From: Pseudomonadales bacterium
GTDB taxonomy: Bacteria > Pseudomonadota > Gammaproteobacteria > Pseudomonadales > UBA7239
Reading direction: 5' to 3'
Assembly: GCA_028280345.1 (NCBI GenBank)
Contig: JANQLY010000010.1
Coordinates: 62,001-126,000, forward strand
DNA length: 64,000 bases
Both the position numbers and the translations under genes were made by a program. Below the pieces are notes generated by a model. The model was not told the DNA's origin. It did no database searches and saw only the letters and a list, made by a program, of their open reading frames with translations. Below, piece after piece: positions 33,723 to 43,245 of this stretch; position 1 is the stretch's first letter, and each line of letters begins with the position of its first letter.

Positions 33723-34787
33723 TTGAAAAAAAAATACCTGGTTCTTAATGCAAGCAAACACCTCGGTAATCTATTGATTGCCATGGGGCCGGTACAACAG
33801 GCCTGTGAGCAATTAAAACAGCAGGGCCACGCTGTGCATGTGTTGATTGATGAAACCTATAAGCCGCTTGTTGAGGGTACGCTGGCCGCTGATCAGGTGG
33901 TCTATTATCCGCGCAAAAAAATAGAGCAGCGCAACCGCCTCGCTGGCATGCTCACTTACCTGAAATTGCTGTTAACGTTACGTCGCTATAAAGCCGATGT
34001 TGTGGTGGATACCGAAGCAGATTCAGTATCCGCCGCATTGGTATTGCTATCTGGTGCAAAACGCAAGCTCGGTCCCGAAATTCAAAAAGACAAACACGCG
34101 AGCCGTTACCATGAGCACGCACCGCGCCGTATACACTTGCACGAGTATTACAAGTACCACGATGTGATGAAACTGGTGGCAGATATCGGTGACTACAGGC
34201 CTTGTTATGGCAAGGTTGCTGAAAACGCAGTTGCAGGAAAAAGCGTCGACACTATTTTGGCAAACAATTTCAAGGATAAGGGTATTGATTCGGGCAAACC
34301 GCTTGTCGCCATTCATGCCGGCGCTACCAAGGGCAAAAAACTCTGGCCCCGGGAAAACTTTGTTGCCGTGATTAAGCAACTTCAACAACGCGGCTGTGTG
34401 GTGGTTTTAATCGGTGCAGGAGAAACGGACCGTACAATTAACGAGGCAATTAATCAGCAGCTGTCGACACCCGCAATTAATTTATGCAATCAGCTGAATC
34501 TTGTCGAGCTGGCAAGTTTTTTCAGGCGTTGTGCGTTTTATATCGGCAACGACAGTGGGCCAATGCACCTTGCTTCGGCTCAGGCTGTACCGGGTATTGC
34601 AATTTATGGTCCGAGTAATAGCGGCATGTGGGGGCCGCTTAGTGACAAAACCAAAATTATGACCGGTGAGCAGGGCTGTGAATTATCCTGCAACAACGGT
34701 GAAAGCTGCCAGTTTGATTTTCGTTGTCTACATACGCTTTCTGTTGAAATAGTTGCCAATCATGCGCTGCAGATGCTGGATTTATAG
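33723..34787 (+). CDS. family 9 glycosyltransferase (heptosyltransferase-like)
   Basis: A 354-residue GT-B fold enzyme. The N-terminal half begins YLVLNASKHLGNLLIAMGPV. The nucleotide-sugar half has IHAGATKGKKLWPRENF, VVLIGAGETDR and the GT9 signature YIGNDSGPMHLASAQ. Such enzymes add heptose to lipopolysaccharide core at the inner membrane. TTG start with no clear ribosome-binding site; no better start is available. It stands alone after hisA and converges on the regulator gene. The acceptor is unknown. Confidence 0.88.
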   Translation: MKKKYLVLNASKHLGNLLIAMGPVQQACEQLKQQGHAVHVLIDETYKPLVEGTLAADQVVYYPRKKIEQRNRLAGMLTYLKLLLTLRRYKADVVVDTEADSVSAALVLLSGAKRKLGPEIQKDKHASRYHEHAPRRIHLHEYYKYHDVMKLVADIGDYRPCYGKVAENAVAGKSVDTILANNFKDKGIDSGKPLVAIHAGATKGKKLWPRENFVAVIKQLQQRGCVVVLIGAGETDRTINEAINQQLSTPAINLCNQLNLVELASFFRRCAFYIGNDSGPMHLASAQAVPGIAIYGPSNSGMWGPLSDKTKIMTGEQGCELSCNNGESCQFDFRCLHTLSVEIVANHALQMLDL

Positions 34788-34820
34788 CTGCTATAAATTA
34801 CTAGCGAATTTTTATTTGTT

Positions 34821-35513
34821 TTATTCATCGTAGCGATAACCGACACCGTGTACGGTTTTGATAATCTGCGGTTCCTTTGGATCAATTTCTATTGTTTTGC
34901 GTAGCTTGGAAATATGCTGGTCAAGTGTACGGCTGCTTGGCAGGTAGTCGCGCCCCCAGCAGGCGTTGAATAACATATCCCGTGTAACCACCTTGTTTTT
35001 GTGCTCGTATAGTAGTGCGAGGGTATTGATGTCGCGCAGACTGAGTTCCATGGTTTGGCCCTGGCGTTCGGCGCGCAGTTCCTCGCGATGCACAACCAGC
35101 TCGCCGAGCCGAAAGGTATGCAACGGCTCGGGGTTATTTTGATTGAGATGGCGTAAACGGCGCCGTGTTACTGCGCGAATACGCGCAATTACTTCGCGTG
35201 TGCCAAACGGCTTTTTAATGTAGTCGTCAGCGCCGAGTTCCAAACCGAGCACCTGATCGACTTCCTCGGACTTCGCGGTAATAAAGATCACCGGGATGTC
35301 TTCATCGTGTTTGCGAATCTCACGGCATACTGAGTAGCCATCCAGTTTGGGCATCATAATATCCAGCAATACCAGCTCGGGCTGTTCAGTCTGATACTGC
35401 TGCAACGCAATCTCACCGTCTTGTGCGATCACACAGTGATAACCTTCAGGCTCAAGTAATTCGCGCAGTCCCTCGCGTATAAACTGGTCGTCTTCTGCAA
35501 TTAATACTTTCAC
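34821..35513 (-). CDS. OmpR/PhoB-family response regulator
   Basis: A 230-residue two-domain regulator: receiver with acidic pocket EDDQ, phospho-Asp D51 in LLDIMMPKLDGY and Lys in YIKKPFG, then a winged-helix DNA-binding domain with the loop and recognition helix in LPSSRTLDQHISKLRK and the terminal HGVGYRYDE. GTG start overlapping the upstream stop by four bases. It should be the target of the kinase at 35944-37647. Confidence 0.95.
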   Translation of the reverse strand: MKVLIAEDDQFIREGLRELLEPEGYHCVIAQDGEIALQQYQTEQPELVLLDIMMPKLDGYSVCREIRKHDEDIPVIFITAKSEEVDQVLGLELGADDYIKKPFGTREVIARIRAVTRRRLRHLNQNNPEPLHTFRLGELVVHREELRAERQGQTMELSLRDINTLALLYEHKNKVVTRDMLFNACWGRDYLPSSRTLDQHISKLRKTIEIDPKEPQIIKTVHGVGYRYDE

Positions 35514-35932
35514 GCTGTGTTACCAAGCTTTTGTGCGGCCAGGCCAATCAATATGCCGTAAATACCAAACTGTAGTAGCAGGTAAAAACTTTCCATTACG
35601 ATAAACAGGGCGGCACCATTAACCGCCTGCTTGGCAACAAAGGCCAACACATGAGAGGTCCAGAAAAACACACCAATTAGCAGTGTGTATTTGAGGCCGC
35701 GTTGAATATAGCTACCACTAACATTTACCAATGGAAACAACAATGACAAAACAACACCCTGAATCAGAATAGCTAACAGGCCCAATAAAAAATTTGGTTC
35801 ATGGGTAAAGTAACCAAATTGTTCGTAGTTTGCTTTGAACAGCACAACATGCCAGATAACAGCAAGCGGAAAAGTAACCAAGGTATAAGCTGCTGTGCCG
35901 ACCAGAGTTAGTTTCATATTGACAGGTTGCAT
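35510..35932 (-). CDS. hypothetical polytopic membrane protein inside a two-component operon
   Basis: A 140-residue protein with four hydrophobic segments (about 7-30, 45-68, 80-100, 108-135) and no known catalytic motif. Its ATG has AAGGATA upstream and lies 11 bp after the kinase stop; its TGA overlaps the regulator start. This tight arrangement suggests it senses or modulates the signal for the kinase, but that is inference. Confidence 0.75.
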   Translation of the reverse strand: MQPVNMKLTLVGTAAYTLVTFPLAVIWHVVLFKANYEQFGYFTHEPNFLLGLLAILIQGVVLSLLFPLVNVSGSYIQRGLKYTLLIGVFFWTSHVLAFVAKQAVNGAALFIVMESFYLLLQFGIYGILIGLAAQKLGNTA

Positions 35933-35943
35933 AGTCTTATCCT

Positions 35944-37647
35944 TTAGCTTTCATGCACAATATTCAAGGTCAGTAAAAAGCAGGTGCCAGGCCTGTTGTC
36001 ATCACAACCTTCAATCACCAGGTCACCACCATGCAAGCGAGCGAGCTCTCTTGCTATACCAAGACCAATGCCCGTACCGGTGACACCATCTGTCAGGTTG
36101 GAGCTGACGCGATAAAATGCATCAAAGACTCGCTCGTGATCAGCACTGTCAATTCCGGAACCGTAATCGCGTACGCGAATTAGACAAAATTTATCTTCAA
36201 GCTGACTGCTGATATCAACACGTTTACCATCGGCGGCATATTTTTCGCAATTGCTTAACAGATTGGTGAGTATTTGTTCGAGTATTTCGGGATCAATATA
36301 GACAGACTGATTCGCTGCTCCATCAAATTGTATTTCCATATCACGGCTATTCATAACCGGTATAAATGCGGTAAGCACAGATTCGATCAGTGCATCGACT
36401 ACGCCAGGTTGTTTGTGAATCTTCAGTGCCTTGCGTTGCGAGCGAGAGAAACTCAAGACGTTTTCTATCAGACGCGACAGCCGCTGGCTCTCTGTGGTAA
36501 TGACATTGAGGTGGCGATGAATGTCGCTGTTGCTATCGACCTTGCCGTCCATCAGCTCCGCGTACATGCGGATATTGGTTAATGGTGTTTTCAGCTCATG
36601 GGATACCTGATTGACAAAGTTAACGCGCTGTTGTGCAAGCATAATCTCCCGTTGTTGCTCGCGGTAAAAATAGATTGCCAGTCCGAGTAATACCAGGGTA
36701 ACAGCACCAACCGCAAGCATCAGGTTAAAGCGCTGAGTCTGAGCTGCTGGCCGGGTGTCGCTAAAGTAATTAAGCTTCCAGCTGCCAAGGGGGTGGCTCA
36801 GATAGATTGCAAGTTGTGCCTCAAGTGAGTGCTGGTTTTGTTCGTTGAGAAAACCGCCCCACTGATAAAGCGCATCGCTCCTTTCATTAAGTAGTTGGAT
36901 GCTTGCATTAGCAAAGTCCGCGTCATCCGGACCAGGTGTAGGTAGTGTATTGATAAGGTCGGAAATAATCCGGCTTGGATATAACTCAAAAGCGTAGAAT
37001 GTGTCATCAGTATCACGCAGCCAGAAAATAAAATTAATGCCCGCATCGGCATACCAGACGCGCCAGCCGCCCTGGGTAATTTCAGTGGCGACGAACTTTG
37101 ACTCTGTTGCCCCGGAAAGAGCAGAGCCGGACAGCAGGCGTTCATTTAGAGCCTGTTGCTCATAGCGGCGAGTGCGCAGATCGGGAATATAGGAACGTGA
37201 ATCCCTTGTCTGGCTAACGGATGCGGCTTCATCGTTGTTGCCAAATGCCGATGCATCGAGCCACAGGTTTGCGGTGCGTTGTAAGAACTGCTGTTCTGTA
37301 CTGGATAGCTGCTGTGAAGGAGGGAACAGACGTTCGCCATTTGCAGAAGCGATATAGAGGTTTTGTACGTAGGCATGTGTGCGTAGGTAATTTCTAAGCG
37401 CAACCGTGTCAGTATTAACAAGCAGGGAATACTGATCGCGTAACTGTTGTTCAAGAGATTGAAAGTACGCCTGAAACTGTTCGTCGAAGCCTTTTAGTTT
37501 TGCTTCGACCAGTTTGTTGACACTGACTTCGATCATGGCGGCTTCCTGCTGCTGCATGCGGTTGCCGAACCAGGCAAGCAGCGCAGCGGGCACAAAGACC
37601 ATGAGCAAGAGCAGAAAGATGGAAAGAAATTTTCTGTTTTTGCCCAT
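35944..37647 (-). CDS. membrane sensor histidine kinase
   Basis: A 567-residue kinase. TM1 (10-28), a periplasmic sensor region of about 275 residues, and TM2 (307-328). HisKA has FVNQVSHELKTPLTN (His 350), and the ATPase domain has NLLSNCEKYAADG, VRDYGSGI and GTGIGLGIARELA. The sensor region is not a recognised type. First gene of an operon with a small membrane protein and an OmpR-type regulator. The gene starts with ATG at 37647, just after the VWA gene on the same strand. Confidence 0.93.
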   Translation of the reverse strand: MGKNRKFLSIFLLLLMVFVPAALLAWFGNRMQQQEAAMIEVSVNKLVEAKLKGFDEQFQAYFQSLEQQLRDQYSLLVNTDTVALRNYLRTHAYVQNLYIASANGERLFPPSQQLSSTEQQFLQRTANLWLDASAFGNNDEAASVSQTRDSRSYIPDLRTRRYEQQALNERLLSGSALSGATESKFVATEITQGGWRVWYADAGINFIFWLRDTDDTFYAFELYPSRIISDLINTLPTPGPDDADFANASIQLLNERSDALYQWGGFLNEQNQHSLEAQLAIYLSHPLGSWKLNYFSDTRPAAQTQRFNLMLAVGAVTLVLLGLAIYFYREQQREIMLAQQRVNFVNQVSHELKTPLTNIRMYAELMDGKVDSNSDIHRHLNVITTESQRLSRLIENVLSFSRSQRKALKIHKQPGVVDALIESVLTAFIPVMNSRDMEIQFDGAANQSVYIDPEILEQILTNLLSNCEKYAADGKRVDISSQLEDKFCLIRVRDYGSGIDSADHERVFDAFYRVSSNLTDGVTGTGIGLGIARELARLHGGDLVIEGCDDNRPGTCFLLTLNIVHES

Positions 37648-37688
37648 GGTTAATGTCGTGCCCTCATTGCGGTTGCCCTACTTTAGCA

Positions 37689-39062
37689 TTAGTAGGATTG
37701 TTGAGAGGCTTTTTTATGCTGCTTCTCGCGCAGAGACTTGCGGGTGCGATTCCAGTCATCCTCTTCAAGGCTTTTGGCATCGGCGCGCGCTTCTTCTTCC
37801 TGCTTGATCAGTGCCGGAGAGGGGGCGCCAAGTGCTTGTCCCATGGAGCTGACGTAGTCGGCGCTTTCTTCAAGAATCTGCTGGGCACCTTCCACATCAC
37901 CTTTATCACGCAGCTGTACCGCTTCCTTGCTCTTTTCATTAACCACTTGCTCTACTGATACTTCGTAAACCGGTGTGTTGATGCTTTCTTTTACTTCGGT
38001 TTCAGAGGTTGTAAAGCTCACTCGCGCAATATCGGAAAGGTCTTCGCTTTTGCGCAGGGCGAGGTTGTTATAGCTCACATCCACCTGAGCGAGGTCAAGC
38101 GCTTCACCGGCACTGTATGGTGGTACCTCTACTTCGAGAATCAGATATTTTTCCTGCTCGCTGTAGAGCTGGTTGAGGCGGGTATGAACACGGTTGCCGG
38201 TGATTGTGGCATTGCGACCGAGCAGACGTACCGGGCGCACCCCGTCAGCGCATTCAATATGAACATCCACGCCCTGGGCGACAACGGACAATACGTCACC
38301 AAATTCGTATTGGAAAATCTGTGCGAGGTCGGCGGCGTTTTCAACAAAGGCGTGGTTGCCGTCGCTATAACCCGCGAGTTGGGTCATCAGGTCTTCGTTG
38401 TAACCGAGACCAAGACCAATGGTTGTCACACTGATGCCTTCTTTGCCGAGAGACAAACCCAGTTGACCGAGTTCCGATGGGGTTTGTGGGCCGACATTGG
38501 CCAGTCCATCAGACAACAGAATCACGCGGTTAACCTTGTTTTGATCGATGAATTTACGTACCTCCTGGGCACCCTTGCTAACACCGGCAAATAGCGCGGT
38601 GGAACCATTGGCATTGATAGCGCGGATTTGTCTTGCGATGGAGCGCTTGTCGGTTACCCGGGTAGCTGGCACAACAACATGCACATTGGTGTCGTAGGTG
38701 ATAACAGAAACAATATCGTCTGGGCTGAGTCGCTCGATGGCCATAATAGCCGCCTCGCGGGCCTGTTCGATTTTGTAACCGTTCATAGAGCCGGACTTGT
38801 CGAGCACGATGGCGACATTGGCCGGGATGCGCTCACTCGGGTTTTCCTGTTTAAAACCGGTTAGCGAGATTTTGACAAAGGCGTTTTGGTTGCGATTTGC
38901 CTCCATTACCGGGGTAGCGAGATCAACTGACAGATTGACCTGGCCGGCCCGGGCGGGCATGGCAACCACAACCAGTAGCAGTGCGATGCTGGCAAGTGCC
39001 TGAATAATCGGATTAAACCCCGGGATTGTGCAGGGCGGGGCTAGTGGGGATAAAGATTTCAT
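37689..39062 (-). CDS. von Willebrand factor A domain protein
   Basis: A 457-residue exported protein. Signal peptide (about 18-40, ending MPARAG), then a beta-rich stretch and a VWA domain starting near residue 80 with the metal-binding site DKSGS (88-92), a threonine in GSTALFAG, and the Asp in LLSDGLANVG. A C-terminal coiled, charged region (residues 380-457) is rich in Glu, Lys and Arg. It probably binds another envelope protein through the metal site. Upstream of, and on the same strand as, the kinase operon. No MoxR ATPase is nearby. Confidence 0.9.
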   Translation of the reverse strand: MKSLSPLAPPCTIPGFNPIIQALASIALLLVVVAMPARAGQVNLSVDLATPVMEANRNQNAFVKISLTGFKQENPSERIPANVAIVLDKSGSMNGYKIEQAREAAIMAIERLSPDDIVSVITYDTNVHVVVPATRVTDKRSIARQIRAINANGSTALFAGVSKGAQEVRKFIDQNKVNRVILLSDGLANVGPQTPSELGQLGLSLGKEGISVTTIGLGLGYNEDLMTQLAGYSDGNHAFVENAADLAQIFQYEFGDVLSVVAQGVDVHIECADGVRPVRLLGRNATITGNRVHTRLNQLYSEQEKYLILEVEVPPYSAGEALDLAQVDVSYNNLALRKSEDLSDIARVSFTTSETEVKESINTPVYEVSVEQVVNEKSKEAVQLRDKGDVEGAQQILEESADYVSSMGQALGAPSPALIKQEEEARADAKSLEEDDWNRTRKSLREKQHKKASQQSY

Positions 39063-39231
39063 CGTGAATCTCCTGTGTGGGTTAGTATAACGGCGACAGG
39101 AATCAATGTATAAGCAGGTGGAAATTGAAACGTCAGACAGACGTAATAAAAATGTAAAAAGTTTGTAAAAACGTATCCGCTTATGTCAGGATCGATGGAC
39201 TAAACAAGGTAATTGAACAGGCGGAAACACA

Positions 39232-39495
39232 ATGAAGAGCAAGTTATCTAATGGATTAAAGCGCATAGCGATTTTCGGTTTCCCCGTTCTGGTGGTCACA
39301 GCTTGCGCGAGCCAGAGTGGACAGGATTCGGCACCGGCTTTGACAGAATGTGAGGAGCCTCGGCCGCAAATGTGTACGATGGATTACACGCCGGTGTGTG
39401 GTGTAGATGTCGATCAGCAGTTCAAAACCTATGGCAATGCGTGCTCGGCCTGTGGGGCGGGTGTTCTCGGTTATACCGCTGGCGAATGTAAATAG
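39232..39495 (+). CDS. Kazal-type protease-inhibitor-like lipoprotein
   Basis: An 87-residue protein. Signal peptide with lipobox VVTAC (Cys about 25), then a short linker and a Kazal-like domain with six Cys in the expected order, including CTMDYTPVCGVD and TYGNACSACGAG. Kazal domains inhibit serine proteases and are mostly eukaryotic, though bacterial lipoproteins of this type exist; target unknown. ATG with GGCGG upstream. Divergent from the VWA gene. Its last 25 bp overlap the convergent NRDE gene. Confidence 0.82.
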   Translation: MKSKLSNGLKRIAIFGFPVLVVTACASQSGQDSAPALTECEEPRPQMCTMDYTPVCGVDVDQQFKTYGNACSACGAGVLGYTAGECK

Positions 39496-40295
39496 CGTTG
39501 CTGTCCGGGGTTGCCTTGCGCATCCCAGCTTTGCTCAAGAAACTCAACTGTATGGTCGTTATGCATCAGTACAACGCTGGTAGAGCGTGTGCCGTAACCC
39601 TCGGTATGAATAAAACACGGCGATAACATGCGCTCGATATCCATACCCACTCCGGTATCGGGTAATTGCTCATCCGGGGCTTCATCGCGACTCGATAGAA
39701 CTTCAAGCAGCTTTTCAGCACCAAATGCTGATGCAAGCGCAGCCTGCAATTGCTGTTTGGCTCGCTGTGCCTTTGGCCAGGGCGCATCAAGCAAGCCATT
39801 ACTTAACGCGTAAATACCAGGTTGCAGAGTTTGTATGGTGTTGCCTGCCGCAACCCGGTTACTGCTGTAAAACAGCTGTTGTTGATCCCACAGCAATAAA
39901 TTAAAACCCTGAAAATGGTTATGTTGCCCGGCCAACTGTTGCAAGTAATTTGCAGCACTATCGTTGTTGGCAAGATAACGGCGAATCAGCTCGCCCCGCG
40001 AGGTATAGGTGTCGGGGTTATCGCTACAAAAGTCATCGACCGCTTCATTAAAAAGGGCCTCGTTAAATGCCTCGCGAAAGTTGGTAACAGCTGCGAGGCG
40101 CGGGTTATCCGCTATGGCAGTATTGATACCGAGCCAACTACCACCCTGTTCCTCGTCGCGGCCCGCAAACAGATCCGGGTGGTCGGGCCAGTAGTGTGCG
40201 GCAGCAGTAGGGCGCTCGTAAAACTCATCGCGGTTGGCGACAAGAACCAGCGGGTAATCGGGGTGGACTTGATAGGCGAAAACAATCAGGCACAT
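39471..40295 (-). CDS. NRDE family (TANGO2-like) protein
   Basis: A 274-residue protein with the defining MCLIVFAYQVHPDYP start, then ANRDEFYERPTA (the NRDE motif) and FAGRDEEQGGSWLGIN. The fold is of the N-terminal-nucleophile kind, with Cys2 as possible nucleophile. Its human relative TANGO2 has been linked to heme and lipid handling; bacterial roles are unsettled. It overlaps the tail of the Kazal gene. Confidence 0.9.
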   Translation of the reverse strand: MCLIVFAYQVHPDYPLVLVANRDEFYERPTAAAHYWPDHPDLFAGRDEEQGGSWLGINTAIADNPRLAAVTNFREAFNEALFNEAVDDFCSDNPDTYTSRGELIRRYLANNDSAANYLQQLAGQHNHFQGFNLLLWDQQQLFYSSNRVAAGNTIQTLQPGIYALSNGLLDAPWPKAQRAKQQLQAALASAFGAEKLLEVLSSRDEAPDEQLPDTGVGMDIERMLSPCFIHTEGYGTRSTSVVLMHNDHTVEFLEQSWDAQGNPGQQRYLHSPAV

Positions 40296-40367
40296 AAACG
40301 GGTGGTAGCGTGGAAAGCGTAGCGTGGAAAGCGGATAATAACGGTTTTAGTTGAAGGTGGGAATTTT

Positions 40368-41177
40368 GTGGAATCCCTTGCACTGTTTTTAGGTATCTAC
40401 CTGTTGGTGGGGGCATTTACCGGTGTGTTGGCGGGCTTGTTCGGCGTGGGAGGCGGAACAATCATCGTGCCGGCACTGATCGTCACTCTCAGAGTGCAAC
40501 AGGTATCGGAAGGGGTGTTGACCCATACTGCGATTGGCACCTCGCTCGCCATCATTACGATTACTGCAGTTGCCTCGACCCGCGCTCACCACCAGCGCGG
40601 TGCCGTGGACTGGTCTGTTTTTCGGGTGATCACACCGGGTATCTGTGTCGGGGTATGGTTTGGTGCAGCCTTTGCCAGTGAACTCAGTGGCTGGGTGCTG
40701 CAAAAAGGCTTCGGCATCTTTCTGATCCTTGTGGCGCTACAAATGTGGTTTGGCTGGCAGCCTCATCGCGACGGTGATCAGGTAGTACTGCCGGGAACTC
40801 CGGGGATGTTTGGAGCCGGTGGCATTATCGGGCTGCTGTCAGCTCTGTTTGGCATTGGTGGTGGCTCGCTGTCAGTTCCGTTTTTAAGCTGGTGTAACCT
40901 GAAGATGCAACAGGCGGTGGCAACGGCGGCAGCAATAGGCATGCCGATTGCGCTGGTTGGGGCGTTGTCCTATGCATGGCAGGGCTGGGGCCATGCCGAT
41001 TTACCTGCGGGCAGTACCGGCTTTATTTATTGGCCTGCATTTATTGGCATTGCGGCGGCGAGTACTCTATCAGCCCGTTTCGGTGCGCGCCTTGCCCACA
41101 CACTTGATGCACAGACACTGAAAAAAATCTTTGCCTTTTTTATGGTTGTCGTTGGTGTTTACTTTTTGATTAAGTGA
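40368..41177 (+). CDS. TauE/SafE family membrane permease
   Basis: A 269-residue protein with eight hydrophobic segments arranged as two repeats: LAGLFGVGGGTIIVPALIV near residue 20 and LLSALFGIGGGSLSVPFLSW near 155. These Gly-rich loops typify TauE/SafE permeases, which export sulfite or organosulfonates. GTG start with AAGGTGGGA upstream. It may share a transcript with lgt 10 bp downstream. Confidence 0.9.
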   Translation: MESLALFLGIYLLVGAFTGVLAGLFGVGGGTIIVPALIVTLRVQQVSEGVLTHTAIGTSLAIITITAVASTRAHHQRGAVDWSVFRVITPGICVGVWFGAAFASELSGWVLQKGFGIFLILVALQMWFGWQPHRDGDQVVLPGTPGMFGAGGIIGLLSALFGIGGGSLSVPFLSWCNLKMQQAVATAAAIGMPIALVGALSYAWQGWGHADLPAGSTGFIYWPAFIGIAAASTLSARFGARLAHTLDAQTLKKIFAFFMVVVGVYFLIK

Positions 41178-41187
41178 TAATTCCGGC

Positions 41188-41988
41188 ATGATTGAATTCC
41201 CGCAAATTGACCCGGTGCTTGTCAGCATCGGGCCGTTACAAATCCATTGGTATGGCGCGATGTATCTGCTGGGCTTTCTCGGCGGCTTCTGGCTTGCACG
41301 GGTGCGCAGCAAGCTGCCCAATAGTCCGGTAAAGCCTGAGCAAATAGAAGATCTGACATTGTATGTTGCACTCGGTGTGGTACTCGGCGGACGCGCCGGT
41401 TATGTGTTGTTTTACAACTTCCCACAATTCCTTGAAGACCCGCTTTGGTTGTTCAAGGTCTGGGATGGTGGTATGTCGTTTCACGGTGGATTGCTCGGTG
41501 TGATTGCTGCGGTCTGGCTCTATGCACGCAAAATCAATAAGCCGTTTGTCTCGTTGATGGATTTTTCTGCGCCGATGGTGCCGATTGGTCTCGGCCTTGG
41601 TCGATTGGGCAACTTTATTAATCAGGAACTGTGGGGGCGCCCGACAGACAGTGCCTGGGGCATGGTGTTCCCGCGGGATCCGGAAGGGCTGCCACGGCAC
41701 GCCTCACAGCTCTATGAATTTGCCCTTGAAGGAGTGGTCTTGTTTGTAGTGCTGCTCTGGTTTTCGCGTTCGCCGCGGCCACCTTATACGGTCTCGGCAC
41801 TGTTTTTAGTGTTGTATGGCTGTTTCCGTTTCGCGGTAGAGTTTGTGCGCGAACCGGATATCCATCTGGGCTTTGATTTGTTTAACTGGATGACCCGGGG
41901 TCAAATACTGTGTATACCGATGATTGTTGTGGGTCTGGGTTTATTGATCTGGGCCTATAAAAAACCTGCGATGAAACGACCTGGTTAA
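41188..41988 (+). CDS. lgt: prolipoprotein diacylglyceryl transferase
   Basis: A 266-residue Lgt. Conserved segments: [10 protein letters not shown] with the essential His, [15 protein letters not shown] (Lgt signature), [13 protein letters not shown], and the C-terminal REPD. It adds diacylglycerol to lipoprotein Cys residues in the inner membrane, serving the lipoproteins in this window among others. lgt-thyA-folA order is common in gammaproteobacteria. Confidence 0.97.
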   Translation: MIEFPQIDPVLVSIGPLQIHWYGAMYLLGFLGGFWLARVRSKLPNSPVKPEQIEDLTLYVALGVVLGGRAGYVLFYNFPQFLEDPLWLFKVWDGGMSFHGGLLGVIAAVWLYARKINKPFVSLMDFSAPMVPIGLGLGRLGNFINQELWGRPTDSAWGMVFPRDPEGLPRHASQLYEFALEGVVLFVVLLWFSRSPRPPYTVSALFLVLYGCFRFAVEFVREPDIHLGFDLFNWMTRGQILCIPMIVVGLGLLIWAYKKPAMKRPG

Positions 41989-42028
41989 TATAAGAGCCGG
42001 GCTAAATAAACAGGAAACCGAGGATTTA

Positions 42029-42823
42029 ATGAAGCAATACTTGCAACTCATGCAGCATGTACTCGATAACGGGTATAAAAAAGAAGACCGAACCGGTACA
42101 GGTACACTCAGTGTGTTTGGTTACCAGATGCGTTTTGATCTTGCCGAAGGCTTTCCACTGGTGACAACAAAAAAATGTCATCTGCGCTCAATCATCTATG
42201 AATTGTTGTGGTTTTTAAACGGTGATACCAATATCAAATATCTCAATGATAACGGTGTGTCGATCTGGGATGAGTGGGCCGATGAAAATGGTGACCTCGG
42301 CCCGGTATACGGCCACCAGTGGCGCTCCTGGCCAGCACCGGATGGTCGCACTGTTGATCAGATCAGCTTGTTAATGGAGCAAATTAAAAACAACCCGGAC
42401 TCACGTCGATTAATTGTGAGTGCGTGGAATGTACCGGAGGTTAACAATATGGCGCTGCCGCCGTGTCATACGCTGTTCCAGTTTTATGTGGCGGGAGGAA
42501 AGCTCTCCTGTCAGCTTTATCAGCGCAGCGCAGATATTTTCCTCGGTGTGCCATTTAATATTGCTTCTTATGCCTTACTGACTCTGATGATTGCACAGTG
42601 CTGTGACCTTGAGCCTGGTGACTTTGTGCATACCTTTGGTGACGCGCATTTATACAGCAACCATATTGAACAAACCCGCTTACAGTTGGAGCGTGAACCG
42701 AGATCCCTGCCGACAATGAAAATTAATCCGGCGGTAAAAGATATTTTTTCGTTCAGCTTTGAGGATTTTGAATTGCTCGATTATGACCCACACCCGCATA
42801 TTGCGGCGCCTGTTGCGGTATAA
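42029..42823 (+). CDS. thyA: thymidylate synthase
   Basis: A 264-residue ThyA, the same length as the E. coli enzyme. Nucleophile Cys in [13 protein letters not shown], dUMP contacts [20 protein letters not shown], folate contacts near [12 protein letters not shown], and the C-terminal PVAV. It makes dTMP from dUMP with methylene-tetrahydrofolate, producing the dihydrofolate used by FolA downstream. ATG with GAGGA upstream. Confidence 0.98.
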   Translation: MKQYLQLMQHVLDNGYKKEDRTGTGTLSVFGYQMRFDLAEGFPLVTTKKCHLRSIIYELLWFLNGDTNIKYLNDNGVSIWDEWADENGDLGPVYGHQWRSWPAPDGRTVDQISLLMEQIKNNPDSRRLIVSAWNVPEVNNMALPPCHTLFQFYVAGGKLSCQLYQRSADIFLGVPFNIASYALLTLMIAQCCDLEPGDFVHTFGDAHLYSNHIEQTRLQLEREPRSLPTMKINPAVKDIFSFSFEDFELLDYDPHPHIAAPVAV

Positions 42824-42890
42824 AGTGACCGTGGCAGTATAAAGGTAAAGCGATACGATTTAAAAAGATAAGGGTAAAGAGAGACTGGAA

Positions 42891-43244
42891 ATGACACTGG
42901 AAGATCTTGAACGCTACGCCGCAGCCTGGAATGCCCACGATATTGATACGATCATGTCCTATATGACAGACGACTGTGTGTTTGAAACCGGCGGTGGTGC
43001 GCGCTACGAAGGGTTTGAAGTGGTCAAGGCGCGTTTTATTGAAGTGTGGACAGAGATTCCCGATGTAAGCTTTAACAATGGCCAGCATTTTTTACAGGGC
43101 AATCGCGGCTGCTCGGAGTGGACACTGTGTGGTACACGCAAGGACGGCAGCAAAATCAATGTCGATGGCTGCGATCTGTTTGTGTTTGCCGGTGATAACA
43201 ATAGCAAAATTCAATTGAAAAATTCTTATCTGAAAAGCAGTTGA
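42891..43244 (+). CDS. SnoaL-like / NTF2-fold protein
   Basis: A 117-residue single-domain protein of the NTF2-like superfamily. It has AAAWNAHDIDTIMSYMTDDC at the start, ARYEGFEVVKARF, and a closing beta-sheet (CGTRKDGSKINVDGCDLF). Such proteins are small cavities that act as isomerases, hydrolases or binding domains; no catalytic set can be assigned. It is inserted between thyA and folA, one base before the next gene. Confidence 0.78.
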   Translation: MTLEDLERYAAAWNAHDIDTIMSYMTDDCVFETGGGARYEGFEVVKARFIEVWTEIPDVSFNNGQHFLQGNRGCSEWTLCGTRKDGSKINVDGCDLFVFAGDNNSKIQLKNSYLKSS

Positions 43245-43245
43245 A

